Counted from the first letter of the stretch, positions 8,742 through 19,627 are shown. The stretch: 64,000 nt of DNA from M3007 sp964621185 (GCA_964621185.1 CAZULM010000015.1:1-64000); one strand, 5' to 3'. The notes: generated by a model from the letters alone, not told the origin. Numbers and translations: made by a program.

Positions 8742-9755
8742 ATGCCTACACGTTACGCTCTCCAAGCCGGCAACCTTGCCGACATGCAAGCCCTGCCCTT
8801 TGCCCTGGCCGAACCTAAGCCTGATGAAGTCCAAATTGCCGTGCGCGCCATCGGTTTGAATTTTGCCGATGTGTTCGCGATCTGGGGTTTGTACGGCGCC
8901 ACGCCAAAGGGCGTCTTTACCCCTGGGCTCGAATACGCGGGCGTGGTGGAAAGGGCGGGCTCGGCGGTCACGCACCTGAAGCCTGGAGACCGGGTGATGG
9001 GCGTCACCCGGTTTGGCGGTTATACCACCCATTTGAATATCGATGCGCGCTATGCCATTGCCTTGCCGGAAGGCTGGGACTTCGCCACCGGGGCTGCGTA
9101 TCTGGTGCAAACCCTCACGGCTTATTACGGCATGTTGCACTTAGGGGCCTTGCAGCGCGGCCAGAACGTGCTGATCCATAGCGCAGTTGGCGGGGTGGGC
9201 TTGCAGGCGCTTAAAATCGCCAAGGCTTATGATTGCTTCACCGTCGGCACGGTCGGCCATTCGGGCAAAGTTGATTTTGCCTTGAAAGAGGGCTATGACC
9301 GGGTGATCGTGCGCGACAAAAGCACCTTTGAAGCAGAGCTCAGGGCTGCCTTGGGAGAGCGGCCCCTGGAATTGATGATGGACAGCGTTGGCGGTCATTT
9401 TTTCAGCATCCCGTTCAACATGCTCGCCCCGATGGGCAGGGTGGTGGTGTTCGGATCGGCGCGCTACGCCACGCCGGGCGACAGGCCGAACAAATGGCAT
9501 CTGTTGAAATATTGGCTGACCCGCCCAAAGATAGACCCGCAAAAGTTGCCGGAGACCAACCGGGGGGTGCTGGGCTTCAACCTGATCTGGCTGTACGAGC
9601 GCGCGGCCTTGATGCACACGCTTTTACAGGAGTTGGAGGCATTGAAATTGTCGCCACCGCATGTGGGGCACCTTTTCGCGTTCGACAAGCTGCCCGATGC
9701 GGTGCGCCTGTTCCAAACGGGGAAAACGGTTGGCAAGGTGGTAGTGGAGGTGTAG
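8742..9755 (+). CDS. quinone-oxidoreductase-like MDR (zinc-independent alcohol dehydrogenase family)
   Basis: This 337-aa enzyme has the medium-chain dehydrogenase layout: a GroES-like N-terminal domain (PDEVQIAVRAIGLNFADVF; PGLEYAGVV at 61-69) and a Rossmann domain with the NADPH-binding loop HSAVGGVGLQA at 146-156. The catalytic and structural zinc Cys/His residues of true alcohol dehydrogenases are absent, as in quinone oxidoreductase (QOR) and VAT-1 homologues. The likely reaction is NADPH-dependent reduction of a quinone or an alpha,beta-unsaturated carbonyl; the substrate cannot be told. It starts directly after the CATCATT array, and its stop is 38 bp from a convergent gene. Confidence 0.88.
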   Translation: MPTRYALQAGNLADMQALPFALAEPKPDEVQIAVRAIGLNFADVFAIWGLYGATPKGVFTPGLEYAGVVERAGSAVTHLKPGDRVMGVTRFGGYTTHLNIDARYAIALPEGWDFATGAAYLVQTLTAYYGMLHLGALQRGQNVLIHSAVGGVGLQALKIAKAYDCFTVGTVGHSGKVDFALKEGYDRVIVRDKSTFEAELRAALGERPLELMMDSVGGHFFSIPFNMLAPMGRVVVFGSARYATPGDRPNKWHLLKYWLTRPKIDPQKLPETNRGVLGFNLIWLYERAALMHTLLQELEALKLSPPHVGHLFAFDKLPDAVRLFQTGKTVGKVVVEV

Positions 9756-9793
9756 CTAACCGAGTTCAATCGGGGAAAAGGAGGTTTAAGGAA

Positions 9794-11065
9794 TCATTCG
9801 AACGACAGTGTCAACGCCGAGCAATTGTCCAACAACAAGTTGCCGTTGTACGCCCTTTTTGCGCTCGGGTCATACCAAGCTTCCAGCACAAAATAGTCAA
9901 GGTCGCCGCGCGTTGGCGCCAGGCTGAAGGTGTATTGCCGCCATTGCTCGTGTTCTACCAGGTCGCTTGTCGCGAGCAATTCCTTTTCCAATGTGCTTGA
10001 ATTTATGCCCCAAATTCGGAGCAAGATTGGATTGGCCATTGCCTCCAGATCGCCTGAACCTTGAAGGGCTTCATATTTCGAGGATCGGGCCAGCCAGACA
10101 CTGAAAGCATACCTGGCCCCTGCTTTCAATTTTTGGGGCAAAGGCTGGCCAACGGCCTCCCGGGTGCCGTTTGTGCGCGTCACCATGCCCAGGTATTGGC
10201 GGCCGTGGTGCGGCGCTTTGGTAACCGAAAAACGGCCTGGCTGTATGTCTGGAGGCGTGTGGTTTTTTCCTCCCAGATTATCCCAGAATTCAGGGAGGGG
10301 GTGAGGTTCAGCAATATCTTGCTCAAAAGAGGGGCTTTTGAGCAACATCTCTTCCCCTTTGAACGCAGCGGTTGGTGTCGCCTTGAAAGGCGTGATGGAG
10401 GAGAAATCCAACGGTTCAATATATTCCTGTTCTCCCCAATGCAGCATTTTTATTGCACTGCAATTATCGATCAATAGGTTGCCGAAATATGGGATTACCA
10501 CGGTTGAACTGCCCGTTGAAAAGATAATCTGATCACAATCAATGTTGCGAGGGTTCAAGCGGAAGGTATATTCCCGCCATTCGTCGTGGTCGATCGGCTG
10601 CGTTTCAACCAAAACTTCATTCAACCGGCTTTTTGAATTCACGCCTAATACCCTAAATGTGGTAATGCCGTTGCAGGTTTTGGTGCCGCGCTGTATTCCT
10701 TTTTTAAAAGAAGGCACGATATACTTGGAGGCATGCGCCAGCCAAACGCTGAATGTGTAAACCGAATCCTTTTCCAGTGGTTGTGACAATGCCTGGCCGA
10801 TTCCCTCAAATTCGTTATACGGCCGCGAGCACAGGCCTACAAACGTTTTGCCGTTCTGCGGAGACGCGTTTATTTCGTAATCGCCGGGCAACAAGTCTGG
10901 GAAACGGCTTTTCTCATCCGAAAAGGAACCCCAATTTGGGGGCGTTGTGTTGATGTTAGGCGCGTCAGACTCAAAAGAGGGGTTGCTGAGGGAAATGGCC
11001 GTTTGCGCTGAAAGGGTGCCGCTAAGGATTAGGGAAAGGGCGAGGCAGGTGTAGTTTTGTTTCAT
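9794..11065 (-). CDS. secreted protein with two tandem carbohydrate-binding-like domains
   Basis: The protein has 423 aa, with a Sec signal peptide (1-20, cut after LSA). Two homologous units follow, about 22-205 and 235-421. Each opens with 'L.NPSFE/L.SPSFE..... P..W', then a GK.FVGL or GRQYLGM strand, a 'GQ.L...L...Y.FSVWLA' strand, and a closing 'NLLLDNCSAL' strand. This layout fits a jelly-roll, galactose-binding-like module, but I cannot name a family. No T9SS tail is seen. It is paralogous to the single-unit gene at 11,253-11,879, from which it is separated by a MITE-like element. Confidence 0.75.
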   Translation of the reverse strand: MKQNYTCLALSLILSGTLSAQTAISLSNPSFESDAPNINTTPPNWGSFSDEKSRFPDLLPGDYEINASPQNGKTFVGLCSRPYNEFEGIGQALSQPLEKDSVYTFSVWLAHASKYIVPSFKKGIQRGTKTCNGITTFRVLGVNSKSRLNEVLVETQPIDHDEWREYTFRLNPRNIDCDQIIFSTGSSTVVIPYFGNLLIDNCSAIKMLHWGEQEYIEPLDFSSITPFKATPTAAFKGEEMLLKSPSFEQDIAEPHPLPEFWDNLGGKNHTPPDIQPGRFSVTKAPHHGRQYLGMVTRTNGTREAVGQPLPQKLKAGARYAFSVWLARSSKYEALQGSGDLEAMANPILLRIWGINSSTLEKELLATSDLVEHEQWRQYTFSLAPTRGDLDYFVLEAWYDPSAKRAYNGNLLLDNCSALTLSFE

Positions 11066-11079
11066 TTTAAAGGATTTGG

Positions 11080-11251
11080 CGCTTAGAGCGTGTTTAAATT
11101 TCGGTGCCGGAGCGAAAGCGAGCCAATTTTATTTCAGGCAAGGCAAAATTTGCAGCCATAGCCGGGTGCCTATGGCGAAAATTTTAACGAAGCATGAAAT
11201 AAAATTGGCCGCTTGTAGCCCGGCGACCGAAATTTAAACACGCTCTAAGCG
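11080..11251. mobile_element. MITE-like non-autonomous element
   Basis: 172 bp whose outer 26 bp form a perfect inverted repeat (CGCTTAGAGCGTGTTTAAAT..., 11,080-11,105 against 11,226-11,251). Inner segments also pair (GCCAATTTTATTTCA with TGAAATAAAATTGGC), so nearly the whole element folds as one hairpin. It carries no ORF and sits between two paralogous genes, one base from the stop codon of the upstream one. No clean target-site duplication could be separated from the palindrome. Confidence 0.8.
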
Positions 11252-11252
11252 T

Positions 11253-11879
11253 TTATTTTGAAATTTTGATGATATCCGAACAATTGTCCAGCAACAAATG
11301 CCCGTTTTTCCCCTCCTGGCCCCTGGCGTAATAGGCCATCAGGTCAATCTCGTTGTAGTCGGCGTTGCGCGGGGTAAAGGTGAAGGTATATTTGGTCCAG
11401 GTGGCGATGCCGACAGGTTGGCTTTCGGCCAGCAACTCCTCGGCGCGGGTCTCGGTATTGTAGCCCCATATCTTCAAGACGGTAGGCGCCTTGAAATTCA
11501 AAATCTCGCCATTGCTGTTAGGGGTGGCCGACATGAAAATCCTGGATTTGGCAAGCCAGACGCTGAAGGTATAGGTGCTGTCTTTGCGCATCCAGCCTTC
11601 CAGCACCTGCCCGATGCCCTCCCAGGTAATGTTTTCGCGCACCACCATCCCCACATACGCCTTTCCATCTTGCGGGGGCAGGCTAACATCCCAGAAACCG
11701 GGCTGTATGTCCACCGGGGAACTGTTGTCTGCGCCCAGGTCGATCCACCCAGTGGGCGTTTTGCCCATTTGTGGCACATTGACCTCGAAATTTGGGTTTT
11801 TCAGCGCGATGCGATCTTGTGCGGCGACAGAGCCGGGTTGAAGCAAAAAGGAAAGAGCAAAGAGGATAAAGGCTTTCAT
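11253..11879 (-). CDS. secreted single-domain paralogue of the 9,794-11,065 gene
   Basis: This 208-aa exported protein starts at the Met at 11,879, where a clear signal peptide begins (MKAFILFALSFLLQPGSVAAQ); the longer open frame upstream has no protein-like composition. The mature part is one copy of the domain doubled in the neighbouring gene: IALKNPNFEVN, TPTGWIDLG, GKAYVGMVVR, GIGQVLEGWM, YTFSVWLAKS, GHLLLDNCSDI. Function is unknown; a carbohydrate-binding jelly-roll is plausible from strand pattern alone. The two genes likely arose by duplication. Confidence 0.75.
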   Translation of the reverse strand: MKAFILFALSFLLQPGSVAAQDRIALKNPNFEVNVPQMGKTPTGWIDLGADNSSPVDIQPGFWDVSLPPQDGKAYVGMVVRENITWEGIGQVLEGWMRKDSTYTFSVWLAKSRIFMSATPNSNGEILNFKAPTVLKIWGYNTETRAEELLAESQPVGIATWTKYTFTFTPRNADYNEIDLMAYYARGQEGKNGHLLLDNCSDIIKISK

Positions 11880-11974
11880 GGCAAGTAGTTTGGATTGGAC
11901 AAGGATGGCACGACTGGAAGTGCATTGGTCCAACTTTTTCGACACAACAACTAATTCCCATCCCAAATTATTGC

Positions 11975-12730
11975 CTAAGCCATTTCTTTGTCCGACGCAA
12001 ACACCGCAGCGGCGTACTCCCGGTTCATGCGGGCGATGTTCGATACAGAGATTTCCTTCGGGCACTCTGCTTCGCAGGCCTGCACGTTGGAGCAGCGGCC
12101 AAAGCCTTCCTTGTCCATTTGCGCCACCATTTTCAGCACCCGTTTTTGGCGCTCCACCTGTCCTTGTGGCAACAGGGCGAGGTGCGATACCTTGGCGGAA
12201 GTGAACAGCATGGCTGAGGCGTTGGGGCAAGCTGCCACACAGGCGCCGCAACCGATGCAGGCCGCCGCGTCGAATGCCGTCGAAGCCTGCTCTTTTTCGA
12301 TCGGGATGGCATTGGCATCCTGTGCCTGGCCGGTGTTGACGCTCACGTAGCCTCCCGCCTGAATGATGCGGTCAAAGGCAGAGCGGTCAACCACCAGATC
12401 GCGGATCACCGGGAAAGCCCTGGCCCGGAACGGCTCGATCACGATGGTGTCGCCTTCTTTGTAGTGGCGCATGTGCACCTGGCAGGTGGTGGTCCCTTTC
12501 ATCGGGCCGTGCGCTTGCCCGTCGATCACGAGGGAGCAGGAGCCGCAGATGCCTTCGCGGCAGTCGTGCTCGAAGGCCACAGGCGCTTCGCGCTTTGCCA
12601 CTAATTGTTCGTTCAGCACGTCGAGCATTTCCAGGAACGACATGTCGGGGTTCACGTCGGGCAGTTCGTAGCTGACGAATTCGCCTTTGTATTGGCCTCC
12701 TTGCCGCCAGATTTTGAGTGTGAGTTTCAT
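11975..12730 (-). CDS. sdhB: succinate dehydrogenase/fumarate reductase iron-sulfur subunit
   Basis: This 251-aa subunit carries electrons from the flavoprotein to the quinone site at the membrane. It has a [2Fe-2S] ligand set at Cys57, Cys62, Cys65 (EHDCREGICGSC) and Cys83, followed by two cluster-binding motifs, CIGCGACVAACP at 158-169 and C213...C219...C223P (CSNVQACEAECP), for the 4Fe-4S and 3Fe-4S centres. Start chosen at 12,730 (MKLTLKIW); the frame extends ten codons further without family support. It is the last gene of sdhC-sdhA-X-sdhB. The small lipoprotein gene and a hairpin at 12,760-12,788 separate it from sdhA. Confidence 0.96.
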   Translation of the reverse strand: MKLTLKIWRQGGQYKGEFVSYELPDVNPDMSFLEMLDVLNEQLVAKREAPVAFEHDCREGICGSCSLVIDGQAHGPMKGTTTCQVHMRHYKEGDTIVIEPFRARAFPVIRDLVVDRSAFDRIIQAGGYVSVNTGQAQDANAIPIEKEQASTAFDAAACIGCGACVAACPNASAMLFTSAKVSHLALLPQGQVERQKRVLKMVAQMDKEGFGRCSNVQACEAECPKEISVSNIARMNREYAAAVFASDKEMA

Positions 12731-12759
12731 TTCAAAAAAATTTATCGTTCCAGCCAACA

Positions 12760-12788
12760 CCTGATCCCTGAAACAGCCAGGGATCAGG
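12760..12788. other. intercistronic hairpin in the sdh operon
   Basis: An 11-bp perfect stem CCTGATCCCTG / CAGGGATCAGG with a 7-nt loop, between the lipoprotein gene and sdhB. No T run follows on the minus strand, so an mRNA-processing or stability element is more likely than a terminator. Confidence 0.6.
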
Positions 12789-12805
12789 CGGGTAATTGGA
12801 AAATG

Positions 12806-13297
12806 TTATTCAATTTCAATACTTTCAACCTTATCGGTATTGTCTTCATACTTGAAGGTAATGCCAGCATATTCATCCCCAAAAAACTGGCTGGGAAAAA
12901 TTGGGTCTCCATAAGCGGCCTTTACCTCCGTCTTGGTACTGCCTATGCCAATTTGTTTGTCCGTTTTCCCGTCAAAAGGTGCGGATAGTGTCAGGTTGTC
13001 TATTTTCATTTGCGCATTGAACTGTGCCTCTGTTGTTGGTTCGCAATAAACAATGACCCCCTTGGAGAAATAAGTCAAAAAATGCGTGTACGTCCCTCCT
13101 GAAGCTCCATAGGAAGCCGTCACAGAACCATACAGGTCGATCGCTTTTTGGGCGGGGTCTCCAATTTTCAAGTTGGTGATCCCTACTCCGGGGGTGATAA
13201 TGATCGCAGTGTCTTGCGGGTCTTCAGTGCTGTCTTTTTTGCAGCTGTAAGCCAAAAAAGTGAGCAGCAACAGGCTGAGAATTGAAAGCTTTTTCAT
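12806..13297 (-). CDS. small lipoprotein inserted between sdhA and sdhB
   Basis: The protein has 163 aa and starts at 13,297 with a lipoprotein signal (MKKLSILSLLLLTFLAYSC, Cys19). The mature part has two related stretches, ITNLKIGDPAQKAIDLYG and IGIGSTKTEVKAAYGDP, each 'IG....EV...YG', reminiscent of the SmpA/OmlA-type repeat in envelope lipoproteins. I do not recognise the family. It lies in the same direction within the sdh cluster (55 bp after sdhA, 75 bp before sdhB), so it should be co-transcribed; a role in the complex is speculative. Confidence 0.75.
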   Translation of the reverse strand: MKKLSILSLLLLTFLAYSCKKDSTEDPQDTAIIITPGVGITNLKIGDPAQKAIDLYGSVTASYGASGGTYTHFLTYFSKGVIVYCEPTTEAQFNAQMKIDNLTLSAPFDGKTDKQIGIGSTKTEVKAAYGDPIFPSQFFGDEYAGITFKYEDNTDKVESIEIE

Positions 13298-13352
13298 GAT
13301 AGTGATTGTGTTTATGGTGAAAAATGTGATTTGCACAGTAATTTCTCTTGTG

Positions 13353-15296
<1,944 letters not shown>

Positions 15297-15327
15297 AATA
15301 CCTTTGAAATGGATGCTTTTTTAGAAG

Positions 15328-15355
15328 GTTTCGGGTTTCAGGTTTCAGGTTGGTG
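15328..15355. repeat. heptamer array (GGTTTCA-like), 4 units
   Basis: GGTTTCG, GGTTTCA, GGTTTCA, GGTTGGT in the sdhC-sdhA gap, running right up to the sdhC stop codon. Confidence 0.7.
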
Positions 15356-16042
15356 TTAGCGGAAAAGGTATATCCATATTGGGATGAGGGCGAAGCCGGC
15401 GGAGATGCCGACGGCATACACATAGCCAAGGGCTTTTATGAGCGGTGTGTAGCGCTTGTGGTCGAGGCCGAGGGTTTGGAACGACGACCAGAACCCGTGC
15501 CAGAGGTGGAATGCGATTACCACCATGCAGGCGACGTAGAAAATAACGTAGAGTGGGTTGGCGAAGGCTTCCATGACAGGCTGGTACAGGTTTTGTACAG
15601 GATGGTCGTAGGCGTCGACCTCTACGGCAGGCAGGGCGCCCAATTTCATCTGCAGCCAGAATTGCCAGAGGTGGAGCACCAAAAATATAAAGATGACGAT
15701 GCCGAACCAGGCCATGTTGCGCGCGGCGCGTTCCGTGCTTCGGGTATGGCTTACGGCATATCGGGCCTTGCCCCGGGCAGCGCGGTTGCCGAGCCACAAA
15801 GCGATGCCCTGATAGGCATGGAGCAATATAAAGGCGTATAAAGTGTATGAAATGGCCTTTATGAGCGGGTTATGGGTCATGAAGAACGCATAGGTGTTGA
15901 AGGATTCCCCGCCATCGTCGTTCAGCAATTGAAGGTTTCCGGCAAGGTGCACCACCAAGAACAGCATCAGGAACAAGCCCGTTAGCGACATGATGACCTT
16001 TTGGCCAAGGGAAGAAGAGAGGTATTTAGTGAGCCAACTCAT
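15356..16042 (-). CDS. sdhC: succinate dehydrogenase cytochrome b subunit
   Basis: This 228-aa integral membrane anchor has five hydrophobic helices and haem-ligand-type histidines in the helices (FLVVHLAGN, FILLHAYQGI, FLVLHLWQFW, VIAFHLWHGFW), matching the di-haem single-anchor cytochrome b of Bacteroidota succinate:menaquinone oxidoreductases. It is the first gene of the sdh cluster. A -7 box TAGCTTTG is at 16,155-16,162, and a GATGAGT heptamer array lies in the leader. Confidence 0.94.
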   Translation of the reverse strand: MSWLTKYLSSSLGQKVIMSLTGLFLMLFLVVHLAGNLQLLNDDGGESFNTYAFFMTHNPLIKAISYTLYAFILLHAYQGIALWLGNRAARGKARYAVSHTRSTERAARNMAWFGIVIFIFLVLHLWQFWLQMKLGALPAVEVDAYDHPVQNLYQPVMEAFANPLYVIFYVACMVVIAFHLWHGFWSSFQTLGLDHKRYTPLIKALGYVYAVGISAGFALIPIWIYLFR

Positions 16043-16054
16043 TCGTTATCTAAG

Positions 16055-16082
16055 GATGAATGATGAGTGATGAGTGATGAAT
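16055..16082. repeat. heptamer array (GATGAGT-like), 4 units
   Basis: GATGAAT, GATGAGT, GATGAGT, GATGAAT in the sdhC leader. Same unit family as the arrays in the atp operon. Confidence 0.8.
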
Positions 16083-16154
16083 GGTTTGCAAGTTGGATGG
16101 CTATGTATGCACGAGCATCTGCAAAGGAAAATAATTGCTTGAATTTTTTCGCGA

Positions 16155-16162
16155 CAAAGCTA
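16155..16162 (-). promoter_or_regulatory. -7 box TAGCTTTG (sdh operon)
   Basis: TAnnTTTG match 113 bp before the sdhC start. Confidence 0.45.
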
Positions 16163-16238
16163 TCAATCGAAACGGCTGTGCCGTTATTTAGGTTCGAAAA
16201 ACCTTTAAAATGCCCGGCTATTTAGAAGGGGTAAAAAT

Positions 16239-16275
16239 TTAAGGGCCGCCTGGATTTGCTCCGGGCCGCCCTTAA
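16239..16275 (-). terminator. terminator of ppiD
   Basis: Stem TTAAGGGC...GCCCTTAA with an extended GC part, followed on the minus strand by ATTTTTAC. It lies 43 bp after the ppiD stop. Confidence 0.7.
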
Positions 16276-16317
16276 TTGCTGGTATTGGGACGAAAGCCCC
16301 GCTGTCAGCACTGGTTC

Positions 16318-18429
16318 TCAGAAGAACTTCGCCCGGTTGTCTTGCTTGTCGGCATTCTTGATCAATGACTTGATAAGGTTGGTGCGGATGCCTACCATAG
16401 CCGAGGAGGATACCTGCTTGCGGAACATCGTCAGGTCGGTCGGTATCTGTGTCTGGGTCTTTGCCGTGACGGGAGAAACCAAATAAACACCCTGGCTGCC
16501 GATGATCGGCTTGCTGATCTGGCCTGGCTCCATGGCGAACAACGTGCCCTGGATGCGCGGCTCGCCGCTTTGGCTTTGCATGAAGCTCACAGCTTTCACC
16601 GTGTCTTGGCGGGCATTCCATTGCGTGGCGATGGCCGAGAAGTCTTCCGTTTGTATCTTGCTCTTGATGAATTCGCCCTTTTTCAGGTTTTTCACCTTGT
16701 TGTCTGCCTCTGGGAGGTTTTTCAGCGTTGCGATGTTTGCCGGGCCCTTTGGCACGATTGTCTTCAGCGCGGCCACCACGTACTTGCTGTCGAAAAAGCC
16801 GCCCTGTGGGTCGCGGAAAACAAAAAGCTCGGGACAGACCATGCCTTCTTTAGTCTTTTCCTCGAATGCCCAGCGGATCACATTGCGGGCGTCTTCGCCC
16901 GAAGCGGAAGGGATGGCTGCGATGGCGTAGTCGTTGGCCAACAGGGCCGTCGAGCTTTGCACGACAAAACCCTGCTCTCCGCCCATCGCCGTCAAGTCGT
17001 TGATGTTTTTTGCTTTTTGCAGCACAGCAACGGCCTTGTCTTTGGCAGCCTGCTGTGTCGCCTTGCTGGGCTCTATGCGGCGGCTGATATAGGCCGCTTT
17101 GATGCCGGCTTCGTTTTTGATGAACTGCTTGCCCGTGATTTCGATGAGGTGCCAGCCGAACTGTGTGGCTACTTTGTACAGCTTGCCCTGTTCGCCTTTG
17201 TTGAAACAAACGTCGTTGAACTCGGGCACCATGGCGCCGGGCGGGAACCACCCGAGGTCGCCGCCCTTGGCGCCGGAGCCGGGGTCCTGGCTGTTCTTTA
17301 CCGCCAGGGAGTCGAACCGCGCCTTGCCGCTCTCAACCAAAGCTTTCAGGCTGTCGATTGTTTTTTCGCTGGCAGGGTTTTGCGCGTCGCGGATCAGGAT
17401 GTGCCGCGCCTTGACAGAGTCAGGGACTATCTTGCGCGCCACAACCTTGGCGATTTTCCACTCGTTGATATCGAGGATAGGGCCGATCACGGTGCCTACC
17501 GGCATACGCAGCAGGGTATCGGCCAGGGCTGGGGAAAGCCCTGTTTTGGTTTTGAAATCTTCGTCGATGGTGCCGTTGTTGGCCAGCACGAAGGCGGAGT
17601 CGCTCTTTGCCCCGCGCAAGCCTTCCACTAAGGCAGCAACGGCATTGCGCGACACGGCTGAGTCGGCGCTGGTGGGCACCACGTTGAATTCCGCGAAGGA
17701 GATGACACGCGATTCCTCGGTCTGGTCGTACAAATGCGGGTTGTCGTCGAGGTAAGCCTTGTAATCAGCGTCGCTGACCGGGGCTTCCCCGTCTTTCACG
17801 CGGTCGTAAGGGATCATCACATAGCGGAAGTCGATGCGCTCGTTGTTTTCCCGGAACGCCATTTCAGCTTGCCAAGATGGGGTGTACAGCCCTTTGGTCG
17901 TCATGGCGATGATCTTTTCTTCGAGGCGTTTTTTGACGATCTCCTTTTCTTGTACAGCCCAGTATGCGCGGTTGGTCGGGTCGGTAAACTCGCCGCCTTC
18001 AATGGCTGCTTTTATGCTGGCGAGTGTGGCACGGTTGGGCTGGCCGTCGTCGCCCTTGAAGCGCTCGACGATGATGGGGCTGAGGTTGGTGCCGAATTGC
18101 AGCTCGATCAATTCCTCTTTCGGGACGCCGATGCCGATTGCCTTTGCTTCCTGGGTTACGATGGCTTCCTGCACGAAATAATCCCAGACCTGAGAGCGAA
18201 CAAGGTAGGTGCTGCTGGCGTCCGACTTGGAGTAGATCAGCTTTTCATAAGTCTCAAAGTCGCTGCGCTTGATTTCCTGGTCGTTTATCTTGCCAAGGTT
18301 GTTGATGTCGGCGGCGCTGTAACGCTGGGTGTTGGTCACAATGTCCATAAGAATGAAGCCGCCGAGTGCCAAAACCATTGTTACTATGAGAATCCATCCG
18401 TTTTTACGAATTGTTCCGATTAAAGCCAT
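16318..18429 (-). CDS. ppiD: PpiD-like peptidylprolyl isomerase / SurA-type foldase
   Basis: The 703-aa protein is anchored by one N-terminal TM (about 11-30, GWILIVTMVLALGGFILMD) with the rest periplasmic. It has a SurA_N-like chaperone region (about 35-230) and a parvulin domain near 340-435 (VKARHILIR at the start, FDSLAVKNSQDPGSGAKGG in the middle, GWHLIEITG at the end). A second, degenerate rotamase-like region follows. PpiD assists folding of exported and outer-membrane proteins, which fits a cell with many T9SS and barrel proteins. A -7 box TACCTTTG is at 18,497-18,504 and a terminator at 16,239-16,275, so it is monocistronic. Confidence 0.93.
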   Translation of the reverse strand: MALIGTIRKNGWILIVTMVLALGGFILMDIVTNTQRYSAADINNLGKINDQEIKRSDFETYEKLIYSKSDASSTYLVRSQVWDYFVQEAIVTQEAKAIGIGVPKEELIELQFGTNLSPIIVERFKGDDGQPNRATLASIKAAIEGGEFTDPTNRAYWAVQEKEIVKKRLEEKIIAMTTKGLYTPSWQAEMAFRENNERIDFRYVMIPYDRVKDGEAPVSDADYKAYLDDNPHLYDQTEESRVISFAEFNVVPTSADSAVSRNAVAALVEGLRGAKSDSAFVLANNGTIDEDFKTKTGLSPALADTLLRMPVGTVIGPILDINEWKIAKVVARKIVPDSVKARHILIRDAQNPASEKTIDSLKALVESGKARFDSLAVKNSQDPGSGAKGGDLGWFPPGAMVPEFNDVCFNKGEQGKLYKVATQFGWHLIEITGKQFIKNEAGIKAAYISRRIEPSKATQQAAKDKAVAVLQKAKNINDLTAMGGEQGFVVQSSTALLANDYAIAAIPSASGEDARNVIRWAFEEKTKEGMVCPELFVFRDPQGGFFDSKYVVAALKTIVPKGPANIATLKNLPEADNKVKNLKKGEFIKSKIQTEDFSAIATQWNARQDTVKAVSFMQSQSGEPRIQGTLFAMEPGQISKPIIGSQGVYLVSPVTAKTQTQIPTDLTMFRKQVSSSAMVGIRTNLIKSLIKNADKQDNRAKFF

Positions 18430-18496
18430 TTTACCTAATTATTTGAAAATCAAAGTTTTAAAATCAAAATGAATCTGCTTCCCAAAGAAGCGGTCG

Positions 18497-18504
18497 CAAA
18501 GGTA
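18497..18504 (-). promoter_or_regulatory. -7 box TACCTTTG (ppiD)
   Basis: Exact TAnnTTTG match 68 bp before the ppiD start. Confidence 0.5.
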
Positions 18505-18607
18505 ATTCGATGCGCACCAAAAAAGGAAAAAAAATCTACATGGTTTTGTTTGAAACAAGTTTCCTAACTTCGGCGGTTCAGTTCGTTTCACCAAATTTTT
18601 TTCATAT

Positions 18608-19627
18608 ATGTCCTTGCGCATCCTTTATTTGCCCTTGCTGCTCGCCCTTTTTGCCTGCACCCAGCACTCCGACAAAAACACTGCCGAATATTTCAAGAAC
18701 CCGGAACCCGGCATGCAAACCGGCGGGGTAAAGCTCATCGAGATCGAGACGCCCAAAGGCAAGTTCAAAGTATGGACCAAGCGCGTTGGCAACAACCCCC
18801 GCATCAAGCTGCTGCTCCTGCACGGCGGGCCCGCCTGCACGCACGAGTATTTCGAGTGCATGGACAGCTACCTGCCCGCCGCTGGCATCGAGTATTATTA
18901 TTACGACCAGCTCGGCTCCTTTTATTCCGACCAGCCCAAAGATTCCAGCCTCTGGACCACCGAGCGATTTGTAGAGGAAGTGGAACAGGTGCGCAAGGCG
19001 CTCGGGCTCGACCACAACAACTTCTTCCTGCTCGGCCATTCCTGGGGTGGCATACTCGCCACCGAATACGCCCTGAAATACCAGGAAAACCTCAAGGGCC
19101 TGATCATCAGCAACATGATGATGAGCATCCCGGAGTACAACCAATACGCCTACAACGTGCTGGCCAAACAACTGCCGCCAGCAGTGTTCGACTCCATAAA
19201 AGCCATTGAAGCCGCAAAAGACTTCTCAAACCCCAAATACATGGAACTGCTCATGCCCTACCATTATGCCACCCATATCTGCCGCATCCCCATCGCCGAT
19301 TGGCCCGACCCAGTGAACCGCGGCCTCAACCACGTGAACCCCGATATCTATGTGCTCATGCAAGGCCCCAGCGAATTCGGCGCATCGGGCAGGCTGCTGC
19401 ACTGGGACCGCAAGGCCGACATGCCCAAGATAAAAGTGCCCACGCTCAGCATCGGCGCTACGCACGACACCATGGATCCGGCGCATATGGAGTGGATCGC
19501 CAAGACGGTGCAGAAAGGCAGGTTCCTGCTTTGTCCCAACGGCAGCCACATGGCCATGTGGGACGATCAGGTGACCTATATGAATGGGCTGATCGGGTTT
19601 ATGAAGGATGTGGATAAGGAGGAATAG
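18608..19627 (+). CDS. proline-iminopeptidase-family alpha/beta-hydrolase lipoprotein
   Basis: The protein has 339 aa, with a lipoprotein signal ending LFAC (Cys17). The hydrolase core shows the oxyanion HGGP (72-75), DQLGS (100-104) and the nucleophile elbow GHSWGG (143-148, Ser145). The acid is probably in GATHDTMDP, and the base His is in NGSHMAMWDD. HGGP plus DQLGS plus GHSWGG is the peptidase S33 proline iminopeptidase pattern, which removes N-terminal proline from peptides. A surface or periplasmic lipoprotein form is common in Bacteroidota. The gene is divergent from ppiD and unlinked to other genes. Confidence 0.88.
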   Translation: MSLRILYLPLLLALFACTQHSDKNTAEYFKNPEPGMQTGGVKLIEIETPKGKFKVWTKRVGNNPRIKLLLLHGGPACTHEYFECMDSYLPAAGIEYYYYDQLGSFYSDQPKDSSLWTTERFVEEVEQVRKALGLDHNNFFLLGHSWGGILATEYALKYQENLKGLIISNMMMSIPEYNQYAYNVLAKQLPPAVFDSIKAIEAAKDFSNPKYMELLMPYHYATHICRIPIADWPDPVNRGLNHVNPDIYVLMQGPSEFGASGRLLHWDRKADMPKIKVPTLSIGATHDTMDPAHMEWIAKTVQKGRFLLCPNGSHMAMWDDQVTYMNGLIGFMKDVDKEE

